Source of the DNA: Triplophysa rosa
Lineage: Eukaryota; Chordata; Actinopteri; Cypriniformes; Nemacheilidae
Direction of reading: 5' to 3'
Length of the DNA stretch: 64,000 nucleotides
NCBI RefSeq assembly: GCF_024868665.1
Contig: NW_026634146.1
Location: forward strand, 116,563 to 180,562
Shown: piece by piece, positions 9,481-20,107 of the stretch
Layout of the letters: the number at the start of each line of letters is the position of its first letter
Numbering within the stretch: the first letter of the stretch is position 1
Made by a program: the position numbers and the translations under genes
Notes under the pieces: generated by a model
Database searches by the model: none
What the model was told of the DNA's origin: nothing
The model's input: only the letters and a program-made list of their open reading frames with translations

Positions 9481-10289
9481 ACAGAAACTTACTGTGTCAC
9501 TGTTCATTTTCTATCAAATACGTTGATATTATATTATACATATATATATATATTTATTTTATATTATATTAACAGCATGGAAAAATGTACACACGCACAC
9601 ACTATATATTGTGCATGTGTGCGTGAGTATGGTAAAACTGAAAAAAAATTGTTAAGCAATTTCAAACTAACGACCCCATACTTAACAGCGCCCTTTTTTC
9701 CTTTTTGGCAAACCATCCAATCACAGTCTTTAAAAGACTGTGTCATACATAGCAACAGGGTCAGCCCCGCCTCCTCACTAAGATAAAAGTTTTTAGGCAT
9801 GTTCGACTTAAAAAAAAGAAACAAACAATTTGATTAATATTAATTGGAATGCACAATAAAAACTTGAATTTTGAAAAAAATCGAGTTATCTGTTCTTGTA
9901 AATGAACTCTTCACTTGTTGAATTAGTAATTTAGTGTATATTTTATAATCTTAATTTGAATACGGCAATAAATATTAAAACATTTTATTTGAATATGACT
10001 ACATTTTTGTTTTAAGATCTTAATTTAAATATGTCAGCATGAGACCACATACTATAATATTTCTATGATTAAATGACTGACAGAGACCCATCTTCTATCA
10101 GCCAATCACTGTGGTCATAGTCAGTAAACTTGCTGACATCATCCATAGCAACGAGGTCAACCCCACCCTTTTTCTTAGCTTAACATTTATTTCTGTTCCT
10201 TAGTAAAAGTTGCTCTCAGCAGCGTTGTGAATGGGTTTTAAGTGGAAACTCTTAACTAAAAACTTTTACTGCTGTTTAGGAGAGCTCTT
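9481..10289. other. AT-rich interior of Harbinger-like element, no gene
   Basis: No open frame with coding character. A short (TA)n run lies at about 9540-9552. Two diverged copies of a motif (AACCAATCACAGTC and following to about 9800; GCCAATCACTGTGG and following to about 10190) suggest an internal duplication or abutting related ends. Confidence 0.4.
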
Positions 10290-10324
10290 AATGTTAAGAT
10301 CAAATGTTTTGTGAAAATGGGCCC

Positions 10325-11241
10325 AGGAGTCCTATAATTTCATTCTACCTGTTAGATTGTCCTATCAGGCATGCGTATATCAATGTTACCTCATTTTTTG
10401 TTGTTGCTGTAAAATCATACTACTGTACCTGTTTATTTTATACTGCTACGACAATCTGATGTCGATGTGGTTTACATCATATTAATTTTTGTGCTGTGGT
10501 TGGAAAATCTGACAAGGTAGGACAAATTCGACAGAACTTTCCCGGCTCTCATCCCATCATTTCCTGTCTCTTTACGCTGTACTGTCTGGCAAAAAGGCCA
10601 AAGAAGTATTATGGGCCTTTACAGTTAGTTCATCCCATCCCCCTACATCCCCCGATAACTCACAAAGACAAACATATTCAATGTAATTTTAGCTTGTGAT
10701 AAGTAATTGCAGCAGTATTTTTACAGTGTAACTGTCAAAGGTGTGGGGCTCAAAATCAAACTCACTCATTTTATTTTCAGCAAGGCAAATGGAGAATGAT
10801 AATAAATGATTCTCAGCCATTTTCTCTGGTGGAGGATGAGGGCTTCAGACATGGTTGCTTAAGGGACAAAAGAGAAGGTGAAAAAGAGCACACTTGGCCC
10901 TTTAAACACAGATCACTTTGCTAGTTTTTTTTACTAGTCTAATAAACTAGTAGAAAGTACTAATATTTTTATAGATTTTATAATATAAAATACTATTTTA
11001 TATTTAACTGTATTTAATGCATTTAAAAAAAAATTAAACAATCACCTGTTGTGAAAATCTTTGTAGCTGTTAATGACATTCGGCCTCCATCTGGAAGTTC
11101 GACCAGCAGGTGTCGCCAGCATGTGGTGTTTCAAACTCTTCGAAACAGTGAAGCATTTTGTGAGGCAACTGGTTCATTTGATTGAAAGCTCTGAAAAGTC
11201 TACAAGTCTGTAGGGTGTCCCATTTGTCTTTTTAGCGCTCA
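10325..11241. other. intergenic, nothing recognised
   Basis: Unique-looking, AT-rich DNA between two Harbinger elements. A less AT-rich patch at 11085-11200 has no recognisable coding content. Confidence 0.4.
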
Positions 11242-11828
11242 GGGCCCGTATGTATAAAACTTCTCAAAAATGCTCTTAAGAGTAGTCTTAAACTTTGACT
11301 TAAGTGTCAAAAAATCTTAGTAAGAAGTAGGATTTTTTTAAGAGTAGGAGACTTTTATAAAGAAGCTAAAAGCAACTTTCAGTAAAGTTTAAGACTGATT
11401 CTTAAGTTCTGACTTAAGTGTTGTAAATTAAGGACTACAATGAATTAAACACAAAATGGCTGCACTTGACCTCTGAATCAGCCAATAGGGAGCCTGCAAG
11501 GGTGAAGTCACAGCAGTATGACACAATTAATTTACGATTTAAATAAGATATTACAATATTTTTAATATTTCAATTTATTTGAGAAATACTTTTTTGCATT
11601 GTGTGCAAAAAGATTACAAGTACTTTTATTTGACACAATTTTGCACAGTTTTATGACTTTCCACACACTAATTAAATGGATATGTGGTACCGTTTAAGTA
11701 ATTAAGCTGATGAATCACATCATTATTCCACTTACACCTGTATATAAAGGAAAGACCAAACTTGCAAACTGTTAAAAATGTATTCATAAAGAAAACCAAA
11801 CTGGTCCAAGCAATAAAATGTTGTTCTA

Positions 11829-12682
11829 GTGCAGTCCGTCCTTAAATGTAAGGAGGTGATAAGAGGAAAATTCAGTCCAACTTTAACAAGTAACGTCAAA
11901 AAGAATGCATGGCAACAGATTACAATGACTATAAATGCAGCATCTCGGACAAGACGATCAGCAGAGGATTGTGAGAAAAGGTGGTACAATGTTTTGTCAA
12001 CAGCAAGCAAGGAAATTTCAGCATACAAAGAAAGCATGCGAGCCACTGGTACATTTGATTTTATATTTATATTAATACTTTTATATTAAATGATGATGTC
12101 CGTGTGGTCAGCAGCAGAGTTCTATGTAAAATTGGTGGAGGCCCTCCATGTAAACCTCTGTCTGAGATTGCCGAGATAGTAGAGGAGATACTTGGAACAG
12201 CCAATCCTTCCATTTGTGGCATAGCAGAAGCCCCAGACTCTGCACTACTGAAAATGAAGGAGTTACAAAGATGGTAAGAAGAAAACGATACATGTAACAA
12301 TATGTTTGCCTTTTTTATAAATTTATATTAGCTACTTTAATCTATGGACATGAAAAATACACAACACTTCGGATTGAATAAACATATTTATTCAATTTTT
12401 TGCATGTGAATGTAGTGTGGATGATGCTGGAGCTGGTCCATCTGATGCATCTTCTCCTGTATCATCTCAGGACATCCTCCAGATGAGCCTTCTGCCTCAC
12501 AAGACACAGGGTTTGCACAGGGCGCAGCCCCTGAGGATGACATTGAATCTCTTAAAATAAAGAAGCTCAAATTAGAAATAAAGTTGCTGGAAATTCAAAA
12601 TGAATATTACGCGCTAAAATTGCAAAAATTAAAGACTATTAAAGATATTGTACATATGATTTGTGTAAATAAAACTGTGTAA
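11829..12682 (+). pseudogene. Harbinger Myb/SANT-like accessory protein
   Basis: Three coding pieces. The first (11829-about 12050) encodes a Myb/SANT-like DNA-binding domain with WQQITMTINAAS, RSAEDCEKRWYNVLSTASKE and YKESMRATG. The second (about 12130-12273) encodes GGGPPCKPLSEIAEIVEEIL and ends at a good donor (GTAAGA). The third (about 12413-12682) encodes a short linker and, after a frame change near 12475, an acidic stretch and a C-terminal coiled coil (IKKLKLEIKLLEIQNEYYAL). In Harbinger elements this protein helps the transposase enter the nucleus and bind the ends. The first intron boundaries cannot be fixed in phase, so a further small indel is likely. Confidence 0.65.
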
Positions 12683-12720
12683 TGACAAATCTATTATTAC
12701 TTATTTTCTACAAGTTTTGC

Positions 12721-13889
12721 TTACCCAAAATGTAAGTTAACAAAGCAGTCCCTTGATGCTCTCCCTGAAATGTTTTGTAATGCGTGGTCAGTGGTATTGT
12801 CATCGTCGTTATTCTCATCAGGATCACTGTCGTCGTCATCATGTTCATCATCATCTTTGTCAGCATCACCATCATCATCATCAAGCAGTGGGAGGTTACG
12901 AGCTTTGCAAATATTGTGCAAAATGCCACAAGCCATAATAATGCGACTAGCAAGCTCAGGGCAGTGTCGAATTTCTCCATGAAGGACATGGAATCTCCTT
13001 TTCAGCTGTCCAATTCCTCTCTCCACCACAGCTCTTGTTTCTTTGTGTGCTCTTGATGATGCAAAAACAATAAAACAACATAGCTCAGAAAAGTCAAGAA
13101 TGCACTCATTGAACAAAATTGGTATCTTGTCTACAGTTCAGTCCAATACAATACCTGTTATAATTGAGCTGCTATTCTCCTTGTGGTCTTCTGTAAGGGA
13201 TGAGAAGCCAGCGTTTTAAAGGGTAACCCGAGTCACCCAGCAAATGACATCCAGGGCGAACATAATTTTGTTCGAATAACCCAGTGAGGCCACTCTGGGA
13301 AAGAACCCGAGCATCATGCGTTGACCCTGGCCATTTTGCTACAAGATCAAGAATCTTGTAATTGGCATCAATTACAACTTGAACATTGATGCTGTGGAAT
13401 CCTTTTAGATTGACATATGTCTCCTCATTCACAGTTGGAGCAATGATGTGAACCTGGGTGCCATCAATGGCTCCAACAACTCCAGGGAAGCCTGCAATCC
13501 TCATAAAATCTGCTTGCTTTTGCTGTATTGTTTGAAGGTCAGTTGGAAAGTAGATGAACTGCCTTACTATGTCTGGTGTGGTTAGGGCTGCAACAGTGGT
13601 ATTTAAGACCCTGCTAACAGTGGACTGTGATGGCCCCAAGTCATGGTGCATTGCTGCATTTTTCCAGTCGCCAAGAAACGCAGAGTCATTATTACTTTCA
13701 TTTCTGCAGTTAAAGCATTGTTTCGTAGGTGGGAGTGGGAGAAGTTATAGAATTTCTGACTAAGTCGGTAACAAAAACAATACCTTGACGATCAAGCCTG
13801 TAATGTTTTATCAACTCCCTGTCATCATATAATTCCAAAACATTCTTCCGTTGTTGAAAAGTGCACAGCCTCCTTCTCTCTGCTGCCAT
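12721..13889 (-). pseudogene. Harbinger DDE transposase (HARBI1-like)
   Basis: Reads leftward from an ATG at 13889 (MAAERRRLCTFQQRKN), through DRELIKHYRLDRQGI, ATGKMQQC, DLGPSQSTVSRVLNTT and VVGAIDGTQVHI (first catalytic Asp) to LLGDSGYPLKRWL (second Asp). An intron-like gap at about 13056-13155 separates this from ETRAVVERGIGQLKRRFHVL (the Glu block) and an Asp-rich tail. This is the DDE_Tnp_4 fold, which cuts and rejoins the element ends. Lesions: a small deletion near 13740-13780, a frameshift before HHDLGPSQ near 13655, and a stop just after RRPQGE at 13172. The Asp-rich tail comes from a (GAT)n-like tract at about 12805-12895. Confidence 0.8.
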
Positions 13890-14092
13890 CTTGTTACTCC
13901 TAACTAGTTTAGGAGACCTCTTCAGCTCTCTTAAATAATTTAGGAGCTGAGACCTAGTCTTAACACTTATGAACCTTTATGAATAACTCTTATTCTTAAG
14001 TGTAAGAATAAGAGTAAAATTACGTCATTCTTAGAATTTTGACACACTTAAAAGTAAAATTTTACTCTGTGTGGCTTTATACATACGGGCCC

Positions 14093-14655
14093 AGAAGTCT
14101 ACTCGCGAGCGCCTCCTTTGTGCCCTCGATGCGGTCTTCGGCGTTGATGCAGACTCCACTGAAGTCCCCTACCCAGGTATCCTTGAGAACACCCAATCAC
14201 AGAACGGATGGGAGGAGTGTCGTGGATGTCAGACATATACGTAAACATGACGGATACATTTTTAAATGTATGTTTTGATAAAATTCTAAATTAATTTATA
14301 AATTAGTTTCTTATTCACATTATTGCTTTTTATTCTCTATTAAGCCAGCTATTCAAGAATAAAATCTTTTAATGCAGTGCATTTTCTTACTTAAGGTAAT
14401 AAGCCATGTTTTGTTGTAGATTTATATCTAGTTGTCTCTGGGCTCTGCAAAGCTCAACAGCACAGCTTCTGTATTATAGAGGAATATTAAATAACAACAT
14501 ATATGCATATTAAGAACCATTATGCACATTAAGTATAGTGTATACAAATAAATAAATATACAGAAGCAGTTGCATTTACGTCATGCCAAATGAATGCATT
14601 ACAAACATAAGTATCTATAATGCTTGGGTGGCATATCAACATGTGAAATACGTAA
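14093..14655. other. no gene assigned; GC-rich patch at its left edge
   Basis: At 14098-14230 a plus-strand frame reads RERLLCALDAVFGVDADSTE then PYPGILENTQSQNGWEE, with a possible donor (CAG|GTATCC) in between. Its base composition differs from the AT-rich surroundings. It might be a decayed exon or transposon piece, but I do not recognise it. The rest is AT-rich and empty. Confidence 0.3.
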
Positions 14656-14784
14656 GGAATAATTGACGACGGGCCGTTCAATTATTCGAAAGTTATTCCA
14701 CTCCGCTTCGAATCGTGGCTGCATTACCACCTCGGGGTGTGCATTAACTTTCCAATAATTGAACTGCCCGGAGTCAATTATTCC
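14656..14784. repeat. palindromic MITE
   Basis: Left arm GGAATAATTGACGACGGGCC, extending to ATTATTCGAAAG, is mirrored by CTTTCCAATAATTGAACTGCC and the following bases to TTATTCC on the right. This gives a roughly 130-bp inverted-repeat element with a short centre. It is typical of short fish MITEs; superfamily not determined. Confidence 0.6.
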
Positions 14785-14940
14785 GCTTATACCACAGTTA
14801 CCACACCACAGGACATTGTTCAAATGTTTAATTTCAATGTTTTTCATGTTATCGTCTTTAAAATGCTGTTGATGGTAGGACTACTTTCTTGCGCATCTCA
14901 TTTCCGTTAGGGCGAACGGACTCGGAAGCTTGAGCCACGT

Positions 14941-14968
14941 GGTGTGTGTGTGCGTGTTTATGTGTGTG

Positions 14969-15000
<32 letters not shown>

Positions 15001-15042
15001 TGCGTGTGTGTGTGTGCGTGCGTGCGTGTGCGTGTGTGTGTG
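14941..15042 (+). repeat. (TG)n / (CGTG)n microsatellite
   Basis: Nearly uninterrupted TG and TGCG units. The Cys/Val-rich frames across it are artefacts. Confidence 0.95.
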
Positions 15043-15292
15043 GACTTGGTTTTTAGTGCGGACCTAAACCTGAATGCACACCAACTCATGGGGACTCGTG
15101 TCACTGTGGGGACCAAAATTGAGGTCCCCATGGGCACACAAGCTTATAAATTGTACAGAACGAAATTTTTTGAAAATCTAAAAATGCAAAAAGTTTTCTA
15201 CGATCTTTAGGTTTAGGGGATAAAATATACAGTTTGTACAGTATACAACTCATTACGCCTATGGACTGTCCCCACGGAGATAATAAAACATA
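15043..15292. repeat. unique cassette between two (TG)n arrays
   Basis: Holds TGTGGGGACCAAAATTGAGG followed by a partly mirrored GTCCCCATGGG, and ends in GTCCCCACGG. This kind of GGGGACC/GGTCCCC spacer flanked by TG arrays is, to my knowledge, a dispersed teleost repeat. No coding content. Confidence 0.45.
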
Positions 15293-15293
15293 C

Positions 15294-15338
<45 letters not shown>

Positions 15339-15380
15339 TGCGTGTGGGTGCGTGCGTGCGTGGCGTGCGTGCGAGTGAGA
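15293..15380 (+). repeat. (TG)n / (CGTG)n microsatellite
   Basis: Second TG array, grading into CGTG units and then into GAGAG-type sequence to about 15415. Confidence 0.95.
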
Positions 15381-15792
15381 GTGCGAGACCGTGTGTGAGT
15401 GAAAGAGCGAGAGATCGTGCGCACACCTGCGTGTTTGCGGTAATGTGACAGAAAAGCCAGTGATAATAAATTATTTGTTCCTCGGATTGATTCTATCTTC
15501 AGCAGTAAAAAAATCACGCAAACTTTTTAGAGTAGGTCTATCAAAATATATTTGCTATCAGTTATAAGCAGCTTGAAGAGGAAAACGAATCACTAGGCTA
15601 TCAGTGTTTATTAATGCATTTTTTCTAGTTAGATATTTTATTAATTCGATTTCAGTATATGTATTTCTTGTTTTTGAAATGCTTTGTTTATTGAAATGAA
15701 CCTGCGCACGTTTCCATTTAACAGTAAAGTTTGACATATAAACGTCAGATCAAGAGCAGGGTGCTGTATGAGGTGGTGTCCTGTAGGCTACA

Positions 15793-16162
15793 CTATAACC
15801 CTGTGGTTCTCAACTTTGGCCCGAGAGATCTATTTTCCTGCCGTGTTTAGCCCCAGCTCTGATGAAACACACACATCTGTTAGGAACAGATGCATTCAAA
15901 TTAATGCGATGCTGCGCTGATCTGTCGGTGTACAGTATGTCATTAAAGTACCGCGATAGGCGATTCAAGTGCCGACTGCTCCGTATTCATCTGAATAGCT
16001 CTCGCGGTACTTTAATGCGACACGCCAAGCAATTTGCGCAGCCCCATATTAAGTTGAACGCATCTGTTACTGAAGCCGCTGATTAGCTTGTTCAGGTGTA
16101 TTTTATCAGAGCTGGGGCTAAACTCATCTCGCGTGCCAGGGTTGAGAACCACAGGGTTGTAG
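15793..16162. mobile_element. palindromic MITE, 370 bp
   Basis: Ends CTATAACCCTGTGGTTCTCAAC and its complement GTTGAGAACCACAGGGTTGTAG are nearly perfect inverted repeats. Further inside, TTAGCCCCAGCTCTGAT is mirrored by ATCAGAGCTGGGGCTAA. This looks like a non-autonomous hAT-like element. The ORF at 15862-16086 lies wholly inside it and has no coding support. Confidence 0.6.
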
Positions 16163-16489
16163 TTTAACCTTTCTGTTGTTTAAACTTGGCGAAGTGATAT
16201 GGAACTGTAAAGCGGTCAGCAGACCTGGAACACCTTCATAGGTGTGCATTTACCGAAAGTTAATGCATACCCATAGGACGTTTGTCAACCAATCAGATTG
16301 AAGCATTCATATAAAGAACTATAAAAACTGGCCACACTGTCCCAATTCTCCCAAATAACAACAATGGGACAACAAGTGTGGTCGACTTCAGGCGGAGCTG
16401 CACAGACTGATCAGCGAATGACAACAAAGTACCGCGAGAGTGATTAGAACGCACCGCTTGCTCTTTCCGGCGTGATGTCCTCAAGTCTG

Positions 16490-16622
16490 TCCCAAAATGC
16501 ACTCCCATGTACCCTTGTGGACTCGTGCCTAGTGCCCTATAGGTCTGCACTTCCTGACGTCACCAAGTGTGGACTCGGAGGAGGTCCACAAGACCGGAGT
16601 GCGCCATTTGGTACAGGGCCTT
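16490..16622. mobile_element. short MITE with inverted ends
   Basis: CTGTCCCAAAATGCACTCC on the left pairs with GGAGTGCGCCATTTGGTACAG on the right. Adjacent inner blocks CTTGTGGAC and GTCCACAAG are also inverted. About 130 bp, no coding content. Confidence 0.55.
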
Positions 16623-16675
16623 AGCTTCTCCTCTTACTACTGGATACTAGAGCGAGTGCGCAGAAGTTCTGTGAC

Positions 16676-17894
16676 CAGAGGTGGGTAGTAACGTGCTACA
16701 TTTACTTCGTTACATTTACTTGAGTAACATTTTGGAAAATATGTACTTTTTAAGTAAAATTAAAAGTGTGTACTTTTACTCTTACTTGAGTAAATTTCTA
16801 ATAGAAAATCTGTACTTTTACTTCGTTACATAACTTACATTGCGTGACGTTCCTACGTTCCTTCATTTTAAAATATGCTTTTTAAAACGCGTTTATTTCA
16901 AGGTTGTCGTCTCTTTTTACGGGCATTCCCGAGTGATCGATTCTTTTGAGTCGATTCTTTTGAAGCATTAATTGAACAATGGGCAAAACCATTTGAATAG
17001 GCTAATGAATCAGTTCAAATGATTTGTTCAGTTCGCAGCACGATCTGAATCATCTGAAGCAGGATTACTCACTCCTCGTAGCGCGAAACTTAAGAACACG
17101 CAGAACACAAAGAGCGTTGGATGAAGTGGATATTAATCTATATCTATACAATCAAAACTGCAAATGTGTCATATTGTTTGCCAGCAATGATAAATGCCCG
17201 CCATATGCGCGCACCCGCGCGACCTGTTCGTCAGACACAGCAACATGCGCGTTACCTGTCAGACACAGAGACGTGGGCTTGCAGAAATATACATTTGAAG
17301 AACAGAAGGAAGAAAACTTGTTGATGGGCGTGTGGTTCACTGTTTACTGTTTGTTTACAAGTAAGAGCGTTTCACAACACACACGTGACACAACACGAGA
17401 AAACATGAGCTTTGTTCAAAAATGTGTATTTCATTTAAGAGAGCACTGCAGATGTTCTAGATCATCTTAGGAAATGCTCTGAGTTTAGTTCATGCTTTAG
17501 TTTGACATGGTCTATTATTCTAAATAAGTTGTGTAAACTACATTGACATCAGGACTAGATGAAATTTACAGAAATGCTTGTCTCTTCTGTGTTTGTCTAT
17601 TCTTTAGTCTCTCTAGTATATTGCAAAGATATCTGCTTATGATAATTAAAAATATTGATTAAAATGTAATATTAAAATATTGGCGTTAATATTAATTTTA
17701 TGTAGTAGGCCTATATAATCAGATACAAAGTAACTAAGTAACTAGCTACTTGAGTAGTTTTTTCATTGCATACTTTTTTACTTTTACTCAAGTAATTTTT
17801 AAAATAGTTACTTTTACTTTTACTTGAGTAACAATTTCTCTAGATATTTGTACTTTTACTTGAGTAAAGATTTTGGCTACTCTACCCACCTTTG
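16676..17894. mobile_element. non-autonomous hAT transposon with perfect 8-bp TSD
   Basis: A 1219-bp element starting CAGAGGTGGGTAG and ending CTACCCACCTTTG, flanked on both sides by TCTGTGAC (16668-16675 and 17895-17902). Eight-base target duplications and CA(G/A)AGGTGGG ends are diagnostic of hAT. The subterminal regions are packed with TACTTTTACTTGAGTAA repeats, plausible transposase binding sites. The 148-codon frame at 17024-17470 shows no transposase motifs, so the element would depend on an hAT transposase elsewhere. Confidence 0.9.
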
Positions 17895-18057
17895 TCTGTG
17901 ACAGGGCTCACAGGTTAAAGTGATGAACTGTAATAATGAGTCCAGGAAAAGGGTTATGGGAAATGTAGTGTGTAATGATAGTGAAGTCCATGAGATGAGT
18001 GCCCTCTAGTGGAGCACGTGGGCACTTTCGTCCCAGTGGAGCATGTGCAGGCGTGCC

Positions 18058-18286
18058 ATGGAGGTCCACCCTGATGATGTGGAGATGTGTGTTAAAGCAA
18101 CGCGTGTTCTCCATAACTTCCTACGAAGGACAAACCCAGACACTTGAGGTGAGGAGGATTATCCCGGTTGGTAATCTGGGAAAAATTGCTGCTAAGAACT
18201 CAGCTAGATAGGCCATCGGGGTCAGAGAGGTCTTTACATCCTACTTCTCTGAAGAGGAAACCGTCTCATGGCAAGATGCTGGTTAG
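18058..18286 (+). pseudogene. HARBI1-like transposase C-terminal remnant
   Basis: One frame reads EVHPDDVEMCVKATRVLHNFLRR; after a stop and frame change the next reads AIGVREVFTSYFSEEETVSWQ. HARBI1-type transposases end with a VxATCVLHNFLR helix and then an RxxFxxYFxxxGxVxWQ tail, in this order. No catalytic domain lies upstream, partly because a hAT element sits there. It is not in the same orientation or state as the 11242-14092 element. Confidence 0.55.
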
Positions 18287-19051
18287 TCCACAAGCACAGC
18301 CCAAACTATTCCTGAGCCACATTTCTGACTGGAACTATTGGCTATGTTATGAAGGCTTCCTTGAAACATTTGTTTCCTTTAAACTTTAGGAAAAAATAAG
18401 ATACACGTAAAACCACCTCACCCTAAATGCATGAAGTGCTTTAATACAGATTTGTAAACATATTTGTAACAACAACAAATAAACAGCACCACACGCATGC
18501 GTCACATGCTCTGATGACAGAAGAAATGACATTAAGTCATTGTTCTTGTTTTATTGCCCACAAAAGTGTTCTCGTCGCTTCCTAAAATGACATTTGAACC
18601 ACTGGAGTCCCACGGACTATATTAATAATGTCTGTACTAACTTTCTTTGCTTTGATTGTATGTTGTGTTGCTGTCTATGGGGTAGTCAGGACACTCCCGG
18701 ACCTCATCAAAACTGGTCAAAACTCTTCATTTGGGTTCTGAAGATGAATGGAGGGCTTATGGTTGGAGAACAACTACAGGGTGAGTAATTCATGACAGAA
18801 TTTGCATGCTTTGGTTAACTAACCCTTTTGAAATCAGGAAACAAAAAAGATAAAAGAGATATGTAGAAATAATACACACACCATAAAAAACGCCAAATAA
18901 CTTTGTGGGTTTTGTCATCAGCGACAGCATTCTGAGGCTCTGCCTCACTGCCATCTGACGATGGATCAGCCATGTCTGTAAAGTGACACTGTGACGATGA
19001 AAAATATCTTGGTTTTCTCTGACAGTTACCTTTAGTTCATTCAAGTTTATA
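18287..19051. other. intergenic with half of a palindromic MITE
   Basis: At about 18735-18835 lies one arm (CTGAAGATGAATGGAGGGC, then GGTGAGTAATTCATGACAG) of the cyprinid repeat also seen at 27175, 29612 and 43738. The rest is unassigned. Confidence 0.45.
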
Positions 19052-20107
19052 CAATTCAATTCAATTCAATTTTATTTATATAGCGCTTTTCACAATGTGC
19101 ATTGTTCCAAAGCAGCTTTACAGGAGCAAATAAGAAAAACACAGAAAGGTAAAACACAGCACAGTGCATGGTGTTTATAGACCAAGCAAGATCATTATAA
19201 TAAATAATATCTAATAAATAAATGAATAAATAAATAAATAAATGCAGTCTCCCGGTGAGCAAGCCAACACTGCACTGCTCTGCTGTGGCGAGGAACCCAA
19301 ACTCCAATGCTGAATAATGGAGAAAAAAAAACCTCGGGAGAAACCAGGCTCAGCCGGGAGGGCCAGATCTCCTCTGACGTGTCATAGCTGCACTCAGTGA
19401 CCCCGACCAAAGCCACCGAGCAACGTCCACGAAGAACAGGGAGAGCCCACGAGCCGCGACCCAGGAAGCCCCACCCGCCGAAACCGTGCAGGTCCAACCC
19501 GGTCCCATTCCGCGATCAACAACAGACAACAGAGGAACAACCAGGGAAAAGTAGTAATGGCATAATTAACTTTATTCCTCTGTTGTCCGACATCGACCAC
19601 AAAACAAGACCAACCAGACCAGACCCACACAGTCCCAACAAATGAAACGCCCCGAACCACAACCAACAAGCCCCCCCACTCCCTACAACACCCACCCAGC
19701 TACCTCCAATCAAAGTCACTGAGTGCAGCCATAACTTCAAACTGCTGTCGTGTGATGTAAGTTTAGCATTAAATACCAAGTATTGTAAATTTAGCATTTA
19801 TGTGACAGGTAGTCCGTCTTTGCTCTCGGTTGGGGATGGAATTGTCTGAGCTGGGCCGGCCAGATGGTCGCCTTTTTCTTGGGTGGTGATGGAATTGCCT
19901 TGGATGGAGCTGGATGGTCAGTCAGTCCGCAGGCTCTCGCAGGAGGATGGCACGGGATTTTCAGATGTAGCTGGCGTAATCTCTAGTTGTGGATGGGCAT
20001 ATGACGTTCATCTGGGTCTGGCGGAATCTCTCCCTACCTCGGGATGGGCATCCCGAGGCGAGGGCAGAAACAGAAAGAGAATAATTAGCGTAGCTGCTGT
20101 TCATTAG
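19052..20107 (-). other. 3' UTR of L2 family A
   Basis: Non-coding tail of the LINE, including a (TTTA)n stretch near 19210-19245 and the terminal (AATTG)n. The reverse transcriptase of this clade recognises the RNA 3' end, so the ATATAGCGCTTTTCACAA block, also present in diverged form in family B, is the likely recognition part (inference). Confidence 0.8.

Larger units (their letters stand above)
3928..10324. mobile_element. second Harbinger-like element, interrupted by DIRS
   Basis: Begins one base after the preceding MITE with GGGCCCGTATTCATGAAAA and ends with a diverged inverted version at 10290-10324 (GTGAAAATGGGCCC). Between them lie a DIRS retrotransposon, an L2 tail and a Harbinger transposase remnant (9243-9480). 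The terminal sequences are related to, but clearly distinct from, those of the 11242-14092 element. No convincing target duplication was found. The right boundary is the less certain one, because a motif around ATAGCAACRRGGTCA occurs twice inside it (near 9748 and 10145). Confidence 0.5.
11242..14092. mobile_element. PIF/Harbinger transposon, near-complete, two genes
   Basis: A 2851-bp element with inverted GGGCCCGTATGTATAAA ends and the classic two-gene layout: a Myb/SANT-like protein on the plus strand and a DDE transposase on the minus strand, convergent. Both genes carry small lesions (frameshifts, a premature stop), so the copy is probably inactive. The adjoining bases do not form an obvious 3-bp target duplication. 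The 2926-3926 MITE is an internally deleted relative. Confidence 0.85.

Noticed and set aside
12753..13056. plus-strand His/Ser/Ile-rich ORFs
   Set aside because: Opposite-strand readings of the (GAT)n-like tract that encodes the acidic tail of the Harbinger transposase.
14944..15517. ORFs rich in Cys/Val or Thr/His across (TG)n arrays (also at 25148-25453, 36530-36986 and 49279-49687)
   Set aside because: Translation of dinucleotide repeats; all frames are open simply because the repeat lacks stops.
17024..17470. 148-codon ORF inside the hAT element
   Set aside because: No BED finger, hATC or other transposase motif; the element is non-autonomous and the frame is likely chance.
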